Of a stretch of 64,000 bases of DNA, positions 51,828-64,000 are shown piece after piece; position 1 is the stretch's first letter, and every line of letters begins with the position of its first letter. Both the position numbers and the translations under genes were made by a program. The notes below the pieces were generated by a model. The model was given only the letters and a program-made list of their open reading frames with translations, was not told the DNA's origin and searched no databases. Origin of the DNA: Mycteria americana (lineage: Eukaryota; Chordata; Aves; Ciconiiformes; Ciconiidae). The DNA is taken from positions 38,172,135 to 38,236,134 of the forward strand of contig NC_134365.1 in the NCBI RefSeq assembly GCF_035582795.1, in the 5' to 3' direction.

Positions 51828-54800
51828 GTAAGTGCCGCCGTGCCGGGCCGGGCCGGGCCGCCGCCCTCCCCGCGGCCTCGGCCTCCACGTGTCCGCCGCC
51901 CCCTCCCCCACGGGGAAGGACCCGCCGGAGCCGCGCGGGCCCCGGGACGGAGCGGGGAGGCGGCGGCGGGAAGGGCTTCCCTCGCCCCCGGGCTTCCCTC
52001 GCCCCCCGGCTTTGAGCCCTGCTGCGGGGCTCCTGCGGGGGCCGAAGGTCTCTCCGGGGAGAGCGGTGCCAACTCCGGGAGCCCGCCGGGGTGTCCCGCT
52101 GGGAAGCCGGCCTGAGGGAGCCGGGCTGCGAGTCTGACACCCCCCCTCCCACCGAGTCCGGCGGGCTGGGGATGTGGTCAAAAATCACATGTTTCTGTGG
52201 TGAGTAACCGTGCTATCAGCCCTGCTATCGGCTCTGCTGGCAGCTCTGCGCTGGGGTCCGGCAGGGTCTGCCTCTTCGCTCCACTCAGAGCTCATTTCGA
52301 GATGAATGACAGCCTCTTCAGCTGTTTTGTTGGCAGAGAAAGGCTCTCAGAAGTGTTTAAGTGTCTTGGTTTAAGCATTCAAGCTCAGGAAATCAACTGC
52401 AAGTGGGCTTTGAAGTGAAGAACTGATTAAAAACAAAGCAAAAACCCAAAACCAACCCCTTTTGTGGTCCGCATTGAAATTTCAGTGGGGGACCTACAGG
52501 GCTGCAGGCAGAGTGAGAAGAGTTGGTGTGTTGAGGAAGCCTTGCCATAACAAAACCAGCCCCTCTCTCCTAGGAGTGAAACCGGCGTCAGGGATACAAA
52601 ATGGAACGGTCCCTGTCCGATCCAGAGCAGTTGTTAAACCATATAGGGTAAACATCATGTTTCTTTAGCTGAGCAGTCCAGCCCCCTCTCACTTTTCTCT
52701 TCCCAAAGTGCAGGATCTCTTTCTAGAGGTGGTTTGTATCTTTGGAAACTATAAGCTAGCGAGCCTGTCTTGTTTATGCTAGCTCTTCTTCCCCTGCTCC
52801 CACCATTGGCTGTGGCTTCTCTCTGTTCAGGGTTGTTTCTTTGTACAAACTCTTGGTATTTTTTCCCCGCTGCACTTTGGTGTTGGTATTACTGCTGCTA
52901 TGGAGACCTGGTTATAAACTTGCTTGTCAAAGCCTGGATACCTCAGGTGCCCCCTGGTCCACCCGTGGGGCTTGTCAAGACCCATCGTTCGTTGCCCACG
53001 GCCGTTCCTCTAGGCTATGTTGTGCTGCAGAAAGCCAACCCTTATTTCTGTTTCTCCAAGGTTCTCCATCTGTTATGCCCTGTTTGTGATTTGCTTAAAA
53101 CTTAAGCCCTCTAACTGCCCCTCAGGAAACTCCTGCTCCCGTTGGAGGAAGTGCACAGAGCTTTCCTGAGCTTTAGCTTCCTTTGCAAAGTTTGGCAGGG
53201 AGCCTGGGCGCACCCTCTCCCTACACCTGAGCTCAGGCACCGTGTGCAAATAGGCTGGGACCAGCTTTTTATCGGGTTATGGCTGCTTCCCCAGGGTGCT
53301 TCTTGCTGCACCCCTCCTGAGGGGTTGTCTTTTTCTCATCCATCTTAAGTTTCAGCCTCCCACTAACCTGAGGGACTCTGTGGAACTTGGCAAGTCATGC
53401 TGAGTGTCCTTGAACTTCATCTGCTAACCTATTTGGCCACCTGGCAGTTACAGAGGAGGACCCTGGCGTGATGGTACTGTGCAAACAGACACCTAGCTGC
53501 TGTCAGGCTGTGTGTAGCTGCTGTGTCATGAGATGTAGAAGGCCCAGGTCTTGATTCAGACCCTAAAAACATATGTGTGTCTTTATGATGCTGTTGTATG
53601 AGTTGTCTTACTAAATACTAGTTGTATAAGTAGTACATTGTGCAAACACGTAAATCGCTGTATGTGATGTTAACATTTCCAAGCAAGGGCGGATGGAAAA
53701 AAACCCTAAAATTTGATAGTGTGCTCTAGTAGTGTTTCCCAAAAGAATACTGCAGTGAGGTGCTGCAGAATCCATGTTTAAATATGTATTGAGTAACCTG
53801 GAACAAATTCATCTGTATTGCTGACTCTGCAGCATCAGAAATGCTCAGCTAGATGTTTCTAGTCATAAAGTTATTACCAGTTGCTCTGAGCTGCTGAGTT
53901 ACAGAGGAAAGAAAGAAAAAAAAAAAAAGATCCCCAAACAATGCTGAATGTAGATTTCAACAGTCATGTGGCCAGTAAGAGTGAGTTTCCCCTTCCAGCA
54001 ATAACAATCATAATAAGCCTCTTTGTACAGATGAGGATGTTACTTTTGGGTTGTATTTGAGGTTTAGTCAAAAAATGCATACTATGTCCCCTTGAGCAAA
54101 GAGAAAAGAGGGGAGCTGCTAGTTATTGTTTCTGTGTCTTTCTCAACTATACAGATACTAAGTTTTGCAGTGTGGGTTTTTTTTTTTCTTGTAGAAGACT
54201 TAAATGTTGGCAATTACTTTTATGCCTCTGTCTTAGGTCCCTCTGCCCGCTTTCTCACGGGGAAGAAGTGGGTTAGAGCGTTTGGCTCGCAGCTGTGCCT
54301 GCAGAAAAACTCAGTAGTAGCATTTGGACTTGTTTTGTATGGATTTCCAAAGAAAAGAAGGAAAAAAGGAAAATAAGTAGCTGGGTGAATTTTCGTCTTC
54401 CATTTAATGGGGCAGTGATGGGCTTACTTACGTACCTCGATTTCTGCAGCTAAGACAGGACTGACACCAATTCTGGTGTAAAAATCTTGTGATAATACAT
54501 TTGGGCTTTGCCGAAGACGGCTCATCTTCTGTAGGGTGGTTAAAGGTTTGTCTCTTCCTCTCTCTCTACCACTTCTAAAAAAACTGAAGCATAAAAATTA
54601 TTACAGCATATGACAAGCAGTGTGGTGTTTTGGGGCCAAGCAGTGGCCCCAAAGCAATTTCTTAACCAAAAAATACTTTAATCTGAGGGCAACGTGCATA
54701 AATGCAGGCTGCTTTGTGCTGTGTTGTTGTTTATGGAAGTTTAGCGTTATTTAAGGTTTCTTATCTTCTGTGGCTGTTGTAAAATTTAAGTATCGGAGGC

Positions 54801-54884
54801 TAGATTAAGCTCAATGTGGCCCTGTTCTGTGTTTGCAATGACTCATTTAATAAATGAAAAAGGAGGAACTGCAGATATTTTTGT

Positions 54885-54953
54885 CCTGCCAGTGTGACTA
54901 CTCATGTGAGGTAAACTTATCCATATGCATAGGCTTTTGCAAGATCAGACCCG
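54885..54953. repeat. Palindromic interspersed repeat, right half
   Basis: Seen: GACTACTCATGTGAGGTAAA, then CTTATCCATATGCATAGGC, then TTTTGCAAGATCAGACCC. The closing TTTGCAAGATCAGaCC is the characteristic end of the repeat (TTTGCAGGATCAGGCC type). Only one arm is recognisable. Confidence 0.5.
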
Positions 54954-57900
54954 CGCTTCTGTATGATCAAGCCTTTGGAAATTGTCCATTCCCTGTAGAG
55001 AAAACACCAAAAGAAGATGTTTTGCAAACTTTTGAAAGCTGACCCCTTTCTCTCCCTCTTTCCTCCCGCCCACCCCCATCCTTTCAGGAAAAGTGAAAAC
55101 AGTCATGCCTGCTCCTGCAAGCCCTACCATATGTTGGAGGGGTACGCGTCTTCCTCTGTATGTTTTCTACGTTTCCCTTCCCCGTGTCAGTTCCCTGTAT
55201 TCTTCCACTTTGAACGGTGTTGATGTAAATCCTCGCAATACTTCTCCTTTCTCAGGTGATTTGATGGACGGTGGCTTTTCAGGCGCTGTGGTTGGCGTGT
55301 GGGTTACTTCCCAGCCTTGCTAAGCTCCCGTCTTCGTGAGGATCACTGCAAACACCGGGGGACATCCCTGTGCTTGGTTTTGCCTGCTCTGTGTTTCTAT
55401 GTCCTCTGTCCCTGTAGCTATAATGGTTAGAAACGTGAGATATTTCTTCTCTCTGTAACTGCCCTTACACGTGAGGGGTCTGCGAGAGAGGGCACCACTG
55501 TGCTTTGGGAAACCCCGCTTCAGAAGCCGGCGGTGCTGTGGAGATCATGGATCCCAGCTGTTAGAAGAGGGGAAAATCCCACAGCTTGTATTCAGCATCC
55601 GATCGTGAATAGTTTGCACGCAAAATGTGAGAGCTCTGCTTGAAGTCTAGTGTAAAATAGCTTGGAGATATGAAGGTTGGCGCTTGGATACTGCTCATCT
55701 CTTTTTAAAGAAAAAAGCGACTGTGTGTTTATGCTCCGTTTTTCACCATTTCATACAGGGCTCTGTAAAAGTGCTTGCAAGAAAAATGCAATTGCTTCTG
55801 TTGGCAGTTTCCAGAAATGCACGCTTTTCTCCTGCACCCGAGAACGTGCTCACTGCCTTGCTGTCAGCACCCGTCCTTCCTCGTCTGAAGTCTGATTTCT
55901 CCCTCTCTCTTCCCCTTACTGGTCTCGGTCTTCACGGCTTCCAGACCCGCCGTCTTAGTTCCTTCCCCTGTACCCGCACCCGGTGCCCCCTGCCACGACA
56001 TTGTTTATGTGGCCGTCTTTTCTGCACGTCAGTGGAATTTGCAGGTGTGGTAATGGGGGTGGGAGAGGAAATTAATAAAAAAGCTGGAAATGGAAAGCGG
56101 ATATAAAAGAGCAGAGGAGGTATGAAGGGGAGAGGCAAAAGGCAGAGGGTGAAAGTCTCATCCCTAACCAGTCCTGGCAAGGTAACCAGCCATCTCTCAT
56201 TCCACTGTCGGAAGCGCAGGTTTCCAGGGAAAGGTGTAGCAATTTTGGGTTTTTTAATGGGTAAGCTGGTACAAGTAAAAAAAGTAGACAAACTGCTGGG
56301 TGCAGAAGCCCTTCTTGAGGTCTGTTCCATGTGAATTTGCACAGTGGCTCGAGGCATTTCATTGAGAGGAAGAGAGACAAAAAAAGCATTTTATTTGGGA
56401 AGAAAACAGTTTCTAGGGGTAAAATGCAGTTTGTAACTGCTCAAGTCTAGTTAGGATGGCTTTGTGTTACCAGTGTCCGTTATTAAGAAGTTTCATGTTA
56501 TTTGGCTATTACAACTCTTCCTGGGTTTCCTTTCAGTAACATTCCCCAGGGAAAATGGCTCTCCTGACTACCAGAACAAACGAGGTTTCTAATTATAGGC
56601 TTGCTTTGGAGCCAAAAAGTTTAGGTTTGTGTTTGACGTGTAGTCATGAAACTTATTTAAAAATAAAAACAACTAAAAATATCCAGTAGAGTTTCATTCT
56701 TTTTTTTTTTTTTTAAATCCATTTGGCAGCCAGTGAATATTATAGGGTAAACATTGTCACAGCTAAAATACTTGAAAGTTAAGAGTTGAAGGAATGAACG
56801 GGGTAGAGATTGTGTCTATTTTAAGCCCACGTCACTGTCGGAGTGAACTAGTGGTCCTTATTTTGTGTTTCTGCCTCACTCTTCTCTCGGAGCGCTTGAT
56901 GTGGCGTGTGTACATCAGTAGCTTGGAAGAGCATGGTGGCTGTTTTGGGGTGATCTCTGAGTCCCCTTCTGGTGTCTGACAGCCTCTGGAGGCGAGATGA
57001 GATTTATGCTCTGTGCAGAGGATGCTGATTGCTGTACGCTGGTTTATCATTGCAGTTGGTTCTTAGAATCATCAATGTAAATTTTGGGGACTTAACTATA
57101 TGAAATGGTAAGTACTAACACACAAAAAATTAAGAAACAAGTTTAGGAGAGATGGGTTAATGTACTGTCCCAAGAAGAGTTCAAGTTGCTAAAACATCTA
57201 ATGAGTGCAGTTACATTCAGCAATTTATTTTAAGTGTCATGAGTGCAGCAATGGTGGCAGGTAGTATTGAGACTAGGTGACTAACTTTTATCTTTCCACT
57301 TTTTTCTTTAGTCTATTCTATTAATACTGTATTAGGTGCATCTCAGGCAGTTGCTTCTCTGTTAGCATGAACTTTTGGAGCATCAGCCATGTGTTACTGG
57401 CTCTGTTACTGATATTCATTTGAATATCACCAGATAAACACCAGATTTTTAAATATTTTTTGTCCTTTTCTTTGGAAAAAAATCTTTGATTCACCTGTCT
57501 GAGTTTTGGAGTACCGTAGCTAGGCTTCTCGCTGGTAAGATCAGGAGTACCTAGTAGGTATAGATGTTTTGCAATTTAAGTAATAATGTAATTGAGTTGG
57601 GATAATCCTGTGGCTTTAAGTGCAAAGGCAAAAGGGCAGAACTGGCGGAGCTTTGGACTTTCACTGAAGTCGAATGTACTGGGCACGTATAGCCTCATGC
57701 TCCAAACTGTTTAGGCTTTTAGACGTAGGCTTCTTTAGACTCATGAATAGACGTGCAGGCACAAGGAGTTTTGTTTAAATTGAGGACTCTGGTGAATTCA
57801 GGAAAATGCTCTGCAGAGCAGCTGAGCTCAGGATCATCTGAGTACAGGAAAGAGATGTAAAAAAAAAAAAAAACCCAAACCCAAAACCCAGCTATTTAAG

Positions 57901-58375
57901 GAAGGAGAAAATTTGGTACCCCATTTTCTTGATCTCTTATTTCAGCTGTAGACCTGTGTGTAAGAACAATATCAGAATAGCTATTTTGGAAGAGTTCTTG
58001 CTGGTTAATATTAAGCCACTGCGAGAGCAAAAACACAAAGAAAAACTGAAGTAAAAACAGATACTGCAGTTTGTCCCGTGTGTAAAAAGCCAGCAGCACC
58101 AGTGTTGGATTAACAGTTGCAAATAAACCGATTAATGGGGGATTTTAGATGAAGTAGTAGATCTGTAATGCAGCGTTTGCCTGTGACAGTGTACTTGTGA
58201 GCCAAGCCAAGCAACGTAAGCATCGGGAAGAGAGAAGCGAGAGTGACAGGTCTCCGTCGTTCAACTTTCCTCGTGGACAGGCAGCTAAGGCCCCAGGGAC
58301 TTCTGCAGGCTGCATGCCAGGCCAGGCTGTTCAATATGTACAGCACTTTCCTCCCAGGTAGAAATAATAGGGGGT

Positions 58376-58460
58376 TTATGTATGTATGTCTTTATATACA
58401 CATGTTAAAAAAAAAAATTGTATATATTTTTATATATATATTATATATATACACACACAG
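58376..58460. repeat. AT/AC-rich compound microsatellite
   Basis: Seen: GTATGTATG, an A run, then repeated TATATA blocks ending in ACACACACAG. Low-complexity intron sequence. Confidence 0.8.
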
Positions 58461-61400
58461 AAAGATTTGTACCTTTTGACACCAACCTTCAGGAAAGGTC
58501 TTAAAACCAGTATGCCCCACAGACTTGAGGGGCACACCCCGGTGGGACTGTGGGACTGAAGCTAGCACGCTGTGCTGTCATCCCCTCCAGTTTCGGTGCT
58601 GCACTTACCTGACTACCCTAGCGTCAAGCTTTTGTATGAGTTTAGGAGCCTGTAACAAAGCCCGCACGTTTCTGTAGACAGGTATGAATTGACTTGGGAT
58701 GAGTAATTGCTGCTTTCGTTTTGTTTTTTGGCATACTTGCTCTCTTGCGAGGTTGATGAACTACTGCAGACAGTTTTGAGGAGAGTGCTTCCTATGCAGA
58801 CATGTATTTGGCTACGCTAAGGAGCCACGTGTGATTTATGTAGCAATTAAGATCATTTTCTAGTTACTCATCTGTGTGTGTGCTGGAGAGGAATTTGTGT
58901 TCCCGTATACGGAGGAATCTACACTGTGCTGAAAATAATAGTAAAAGCAGCAGTGGTTCATCTGCCTCAGAGGAAGCATCAAGTGTTAGCGTTGGGTATG
59001 TAGGAGTACTTGGTGTGCTGGTTGTCAGCTTCTCCGTCTCGCTCTTTACCCACTAAGTAATTGTGGAAAATGCTGTTTGCAAGTGCATTTCTTTTAGAAA
59101 TTATATACAAGAATACAGTAGGGGAAAATTACAAAGGCAGTTGTCTGTAATCTTTTGTAGTTATCCCTGTTGTCCATAATTAGGACTGCTTGTCTTGTGT
59201 TCTGTCTTCTAATTGATCCGAGGTGTGATCAAGTGCATGGATGCGCAGTCTAACCATGCTGTACTCTTCCTCCTAGTGCACAGTTCTCATACCTTGTGTT
59301 TGCAGTACCCAATCAATATGGTCTCTTTAAAGCCTGATTAGTAATAATAGAAACTGAAGATCAAGTTCTGCTCTGACTGAAGATGATAGTTTGCTAAATA
59401 ATTAAGTGCTTAATCTTATTTCCACTGAAGCAGGGGATCTCATGATTTGGCTTGTCCCTCTGAAGAAAAGTTTGGGATGGATCAAATTTGTTAATACTGC
59501 AAAAGTAGCTTAATGCCTTTTTTGATGGCTAATAACCTCTATTGTAGAGGACTTCCTCTCAGTCACTTGTTATACGTAGTTGTGCCTAGGATCGCAGTAG
59601 CCTGTAAACTTGGAAGAGTTTAGTTCAGATGTTCTATTAAGAGCATTACTTTTGTTTTACTGGGTTGCTCTCTTCTGAAGAATTTTGCTCCTCAGGAACA
59701 AAACCTGCTCATCTTGCTGTTCAGTCCACCAGTGGCTTGATTTAGTGTGTTCACTTACAGGTACATAAGCTAAGATTATGGAAGTCTGTTCAGAGCTACT
59801 CATTTCATTGCAAAATATCTTCGTGGTTCATCTGAGAAGCATCTGGTAAAGCTGTATAAACTGCAGCAACTGCACTAGGGATTTCAGCATGACCCATAGT
59901 GCTTATGTGTACAGAAACTGGCATGTTCTTTGGCAGTGCTTAAAAGATTAAGAATATGGTGGTTGCGTGTAGCATAATGGGAGAATTGACCTGCGTTGTT
60001 TGTCCTCATGTCTGAAATGAGTAAGTTCAAGGCTCAGTGCTGTTGTGAGATCAGCATAAGAGTCAGTGCAATTTTTTTTCACAATAGATGTAATTTGAAC
60101 TACTATATTACATTTTTTTAATTGTGTCATTGGTGCATGCAAAGACTCTCTAGTGTAGGCATAGACAGGCATCTTGTGTTATCCTTTATGAAATAAAGGG
60201 CAAAAAATATTTTTTTTTTTGGCGGCTGTGGTTACCTTGCTAGTAGTAGAAAAGTTGATGTGTGGCAAGTGACCTAGGCTGTGCCTAAAGTGCACAGCAG
60301 GTACATGCTGTAGCCAGCTGCAGGAGCTGATCCCCCAACTCTCCTCCAGACTGGTGACTTAAAGACTGGTCAGCCCCTTTTTTTTGTTGCTATGCTTGTG
60401 TGTTTCACTTTGAAAAGCAGCAGGGAGAGAGTGGTGCTGCAGAAGCGTTTCTGGATCCATCAGGCTAAACTGTTTAACCTAAGTGTTGAAGACCAAGGAA
60501 CAGAAATATGAGCAGGAGAAAAGTTCATTTTAATCCTGTCAAACATGCAGGCTCCCCATTTCCAGCAGCAGGAGTACCTGTGATCCAAAAATGAGACTGA
60601 TCTGATGGCTCTTGTTTCGTGATACAGTACAGGGGTAAATGCCTCAGTGGGTGGTGCTCCTGAAAACTGCTGAAATCTTTAACTCTCCATGAGGCGTGGA
60701 CCTGGCAGTTTTGCCCTTGCAGCTGAAGGCTTGAAGTAGGTGTTGCTTTCATGTTTGATAGTTAAGGAATGGAGGAGGAGAAGGAAGGAATCTTTGCGTA
60801 GACGACTTGCTCCATCTGTTGCAGGATCACTTATCTGCTGCTGAGAGCAAATTGGAGCAAATTATCCTGGTTGCATGTGAGGCATGATGAAGGTCTCATT
60901 TGAGATGGGGAGTTGACTTGTGACTTGGTTGTCTTTCAGGAGCTCCAACTGAAAGAAGGAAGAAGGTATTATATCTATCCTGCTGTAAGTGTAGGCAAAA
61001 AAATGGCCTGTTCATATGTCCACACCAGGGAGTGCAGATGTCTTGTGTCCTGTACAAAAATGGACAGTTGAATCAGAAGTTCATACATGGAGCAGTTACT
61101 GTGTTGGGTGCCCGTGTATGAATGCTGGCATTGGAAGAATACCAGTCACACAGTCAGGGGAACATCGCTTGTGCAGGCAACCTCATGTGAGCGGTAATCA
61201 GGCTCCCATGTAATGTGCACAAAAGAAGTCCGCTTTATTAAGGAGAACTTGATCTTTCATTAAACAAATCTTCCTCTGTCATGATGCTCCCAGTTTTCAA
61301 GGAGCCTAACTTAGCACAGCGTTACTTTTCTTATGCAGTGTCTACATAAACTGTAGCCTTGTAACTCTGAAATCTTGTTTTCTGTACTTGAAAGTGTTCT

Positions 61401-62083
61401 AAATCTTTGTGAGCTAATTTTGATGTATAATCTAATATTAAGGACAGTTTGTAGTTTTTGCATGAGTTAGCAGGTCAAGTTAGAATAAACCTAATCCTGG
61501 GAGTATCTGACTTGATATTCAGGGGCCCTTTAGCCACTGAATTAAGGGAACACCTTTTTCCCCTTCAAAGAATATGCAATGTGGGGTGATGACTAATGAA
61601 AGGAGTCTTAATCAACTCTTTCTGTAATGAAAAACATTTAGCTGCTCTTAGAGAGCCCAGTAAGTGGATCTCAGGATCTAAGTGGATGGATTCACAGTAG
61701 CTAGATAGGATATTCTCATGGAGTGGGACCATTGTAGAGTTCAAAGGCTGGACCATCTTTTCCTATTTGCTAATATAATTTAGTTGTTTCCCTGGGGAAA
61801 TGACTCTTAAAATATCATTGAATTACTTTACTTTTAATTCACTGTAGTGGTAAGAGACTAGTGCATGTACATATGGCTGTCTGAGGAGTCAGCAAGTGCT
61901 TCTGGACATCAGTCAGATAAACCTCTGAATTAGATAATCACATTATTTTCAACTGCATTTTTCTATTCTCATTGAATCTAAAGTTGAATTAATTTATGTA
62001 AAGAGTTGCCTTTCTTAAGTTTGTTTCTTTGGGCTCCATGACTGACAGTATGTAAAGAATTATTCCTGTACAGAATGATTCCG

Positions 62084-62105
62084 CCCCCCCCCCCCTTTTT
62101 TTTTT
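62084..62105. repeat. Homopolymer junction (C)n(T)n
   Basis: Seen: a run of 12 C joined directly to a run of 10 T. Such runs are often length-variable and error-prone in sequencing. Confidence 0.85.
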
Positions 62106-64000
62106 CTTCAAGGTGCTGACCAAGTGAGAACCTGTTTTATTCTTTGGGTACAAATTACTTTTTCCCTTCTCCTTTTAGTCTGAGGCTGACTTGCAGTGCT
62201 GTGGTTTATAACAGAACCACTGACAAATCTAAATACCTTCTCTCAACATTCTCTATATCAGCTGCAAAGTATTGCTTTGGGGTCTGATTTGGCCTTCATG
62301 GGAACAAGTTTGTTTTCATAGAATTTGAAAAACGGTATTAGTGTTCAGCTGACCATGTGATCCACTTCTCTGAACTTTTGTTGGTCCCTTGCTTGCCTAG
62401 GAAGTATTTTTACTGCTTTTTAAAAAGTATAATGTTGGCAAAATAAAATTCAACTTAGCTAAAACCACCGCGTTTTAATTAAAGTATACTAAAGAAAATA
62501 TCATCTACAATATTTTTAGTTCTTTGCTGTAAGTTGCAACTTTTTTCTTGAGAAAATACTCAGTAGACTGTGTTACCAAAGAGTAGAATAATCTGGCTCT
62601 TTGTCACCCTGGTCTGAGTTCTTGATCTTCTGTAAAATGAGGCAGACAGCTCACATGCTTAGTACAGTGAGATTTTTATATTCTGGATTAGGCTGGGTGC
62701 CAATTAGCCAGCACATAGTGTAGACAGTTCCTACATCTTAAACCTGATCACAGCATACATGACATTATCCCAAATAAATGCAAAGTATTTAGGTGAGGAG
62801 GAAAACCAGTGATGCTTCTTAAGTCGATGGATGCCACATACAAAGTGGCTCTGTGGCTAGTGGAGCATATTCCATCAGGATTTCCTCTTTGGTTTATTAA
62901 ACCATAGGGCATTTGTGGTTGTCTTGATTGTTGTGATGGCAGGTTTGTTATAAAATACAGGGAAAACAGTTCCTGGTGTACACCTTTCTTGAGTTCTGAA
63001 TAAGAATGGAACTGTGTTTAAAAAAAAATACTATAGAAGTGCCCAGCTGTCAGAAAATCAAGTAAGTTGGCTTGAAACGCTGCAGGTGATGTAATGCAAA
63101 TCAGTTTGACTTCTCTTTGATCATCAAATTGCAGTGAGGTTCCTGGGAGGTTAATCCTGTGCTGTCACCAAAAAAAAAGCTTTGTGCTCGCCTGTACCCG
63201 AGATGAACGTGTGAAGTGTGTTTTCAGTCGGCGAAGCTATTGGCAACGCCCTCTTGTTTTGGCTCGCTCCTGGTGTCCTTAGTTCTCCAGTTGCCCTTAC
63301 CCTGTCACCCGATGGCAGCAGTGGGCATGGAAGCTTTTGGGGGGAGCACTGCACTTGCTGAGCTGAATCCTAGGAAGGACTTAATTTTCTTCTCTTAATA
63401 TGCTACCCTGGAAAGGGTCATCCCACTTGGGGGGGGGGCTTCAGGGACTCTTCTAGCGAAGACCTTTGCTATGATGGTCGTAGGAAGATTTTTGGTGTTT
63501 CGGAGATCCAAACTGTTGTTCCACTGCTTCTCCCAGGACTGCGAGGTGGTAAGATGTGCCTTAATACAAATGTCAAAGGATTTATTAAATAAGGTATAGA
63601 TTATTCCAATAGAACAGAAGTTAAAAAATGCCTTTAGTATCTTTCTAAATGTCTTCTGCTTACAGCATGCATTTGCCCAGTCACGGGCAAAAATGATTAA
63701 TAGAGTTATATCACAGGTTATTTTGCTTTATGGGTAGAGTTGATGGGTTTGTCTAAGTTGACAGCTGCTTTTGATTCAGTTACATGTTCGCATGATGTGA
63801 AGCTTATCTCAAGATGGGGGAACATGATTGTTTAAGCTGTGCTAAAAGGGCTGATATGTGAAGTGAAACATCAAAGCAGTTTCTAATGCTCTGAACTTTA
63901 AAACTCACAGCTGATTTAATTAAAAAAATAATTAAAAGGCACATCTTTCCCCACCCCTAAATACAGACCCCAAATATTCTTCAAAGCATATTTGATTTTA

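Larger units (their letters stand above)
51240..52160 (+). promoter_or_regulatory. RASSF3: CpG-island promoter of the short (C-type) RASSF3 transcript
   Basis: Seen: an abrupt change from ordinary AT-rich intron to very GC-rich sequence dense in CpG, with GC-box (Sp1-type) motifs such as GGGGCGGGCGGGGG at 51451-51464 and CCCGCCCCC near 51428. No TATA box is evident. The island surrounds the first coding exon and continues about 330 bases past its donor. Known: RASSF1C and RASSF5C also start from internal promoters downstream of the C1 exons, and the upstream RASSF1A island is a classic target of methylation in tumours. Inferred: a TATA-less dispersed promoter. The transcription start cannot be fixed from sequence but should lie between about 51300 and 51620. 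Island borders are judged by eye. Confidence 0.85.
52161..64000. other. RASSF3: First part of the intron after the short-isoform exon
   Basis: Follows the donor at 51828 and the tail of the CpG island. I found no segment resembling the next RASSF3 exon (the common exon leading into the RA domain), so that exon should lie beyond the window. Contents are AT-rich sequence, microsatellites, one palindromic repeat half and homopolymer runs, including a 9-10 base G run at 63429-63438. Confidence 0.6.

Noticed and set aside
51295..52188. Many long overlapping open frames on both strands across the CpG island
   Set aside because: GC-rich DNA lacks stop codons. Only the frame starting at 51699 matches a known family and ends at a donor.

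Overview
The window looks like nuclear DNA from a bird, or possibly another sauropsid. Long AT-rich stretches contain almost no coding sequence. There is a CR1 retrotransposon 3' end closing in the ATTCTGTG octamer repeat (49042-49154), several much older CR1 3' fragments, and MIR-like SINE remnants. I saw nothing resembling a primate Alu or a mammalian L1.

The only gene I can support is RASSF3 (Ras association domain family member 3), on the + strand, represented by two alternative 5' exons. A GC-rich CpG island (about 51240-52160) contains a first coding exon (51699-51827, 43 codons) that encodes the short, C-type RASSF3 N-terminus. About 25 kb upstream, a 125-base exon (26590-26714) encodes the second half of a C1-type zinc finger, as found in the long A isoforms of the paralogues RASSF1 and RASSF5. 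Both exons end in phase 0 at a good splice donor, so either could join the same downstream exons for the RA and SARAH domains. Those exons are not here and should lie beyond base 64000. The first exon of the long form, with the other half of the zinc finger, was not found and may lie before base 1.

Layout: 1-26589 is intron or intergenic DNA upstream of the C1 exon, with old CR1 copies near 10.3-10.7 kb and 13.3-13.9 kb and an isolated CpG-bearing block at 1003-1141. The C1 exon has a TG repeat close to its acceptor and an antisense MIR-like remnant just upstream. 26715-51240 is intron, with an AT-rich simple repeat bounded by hairpins (27392-27833), MIR-like and CR1 remnants, a palindromic interspersed repeat and a local direct-inverted-direct repeat. 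51240-52160 is the promoter island. 52160-64000 is the first part of the next intron. No rRNA, tRNA, CRISPR or prokaryotic feature was seen.

The main point of interest is that the locus appears to keep the two-promoter RASSF1/RASSF5 layout. Human RASSF3 is usually described as lacking a C1 domain, so this may be an undescribed or ancestral long RASSF3 isoform.
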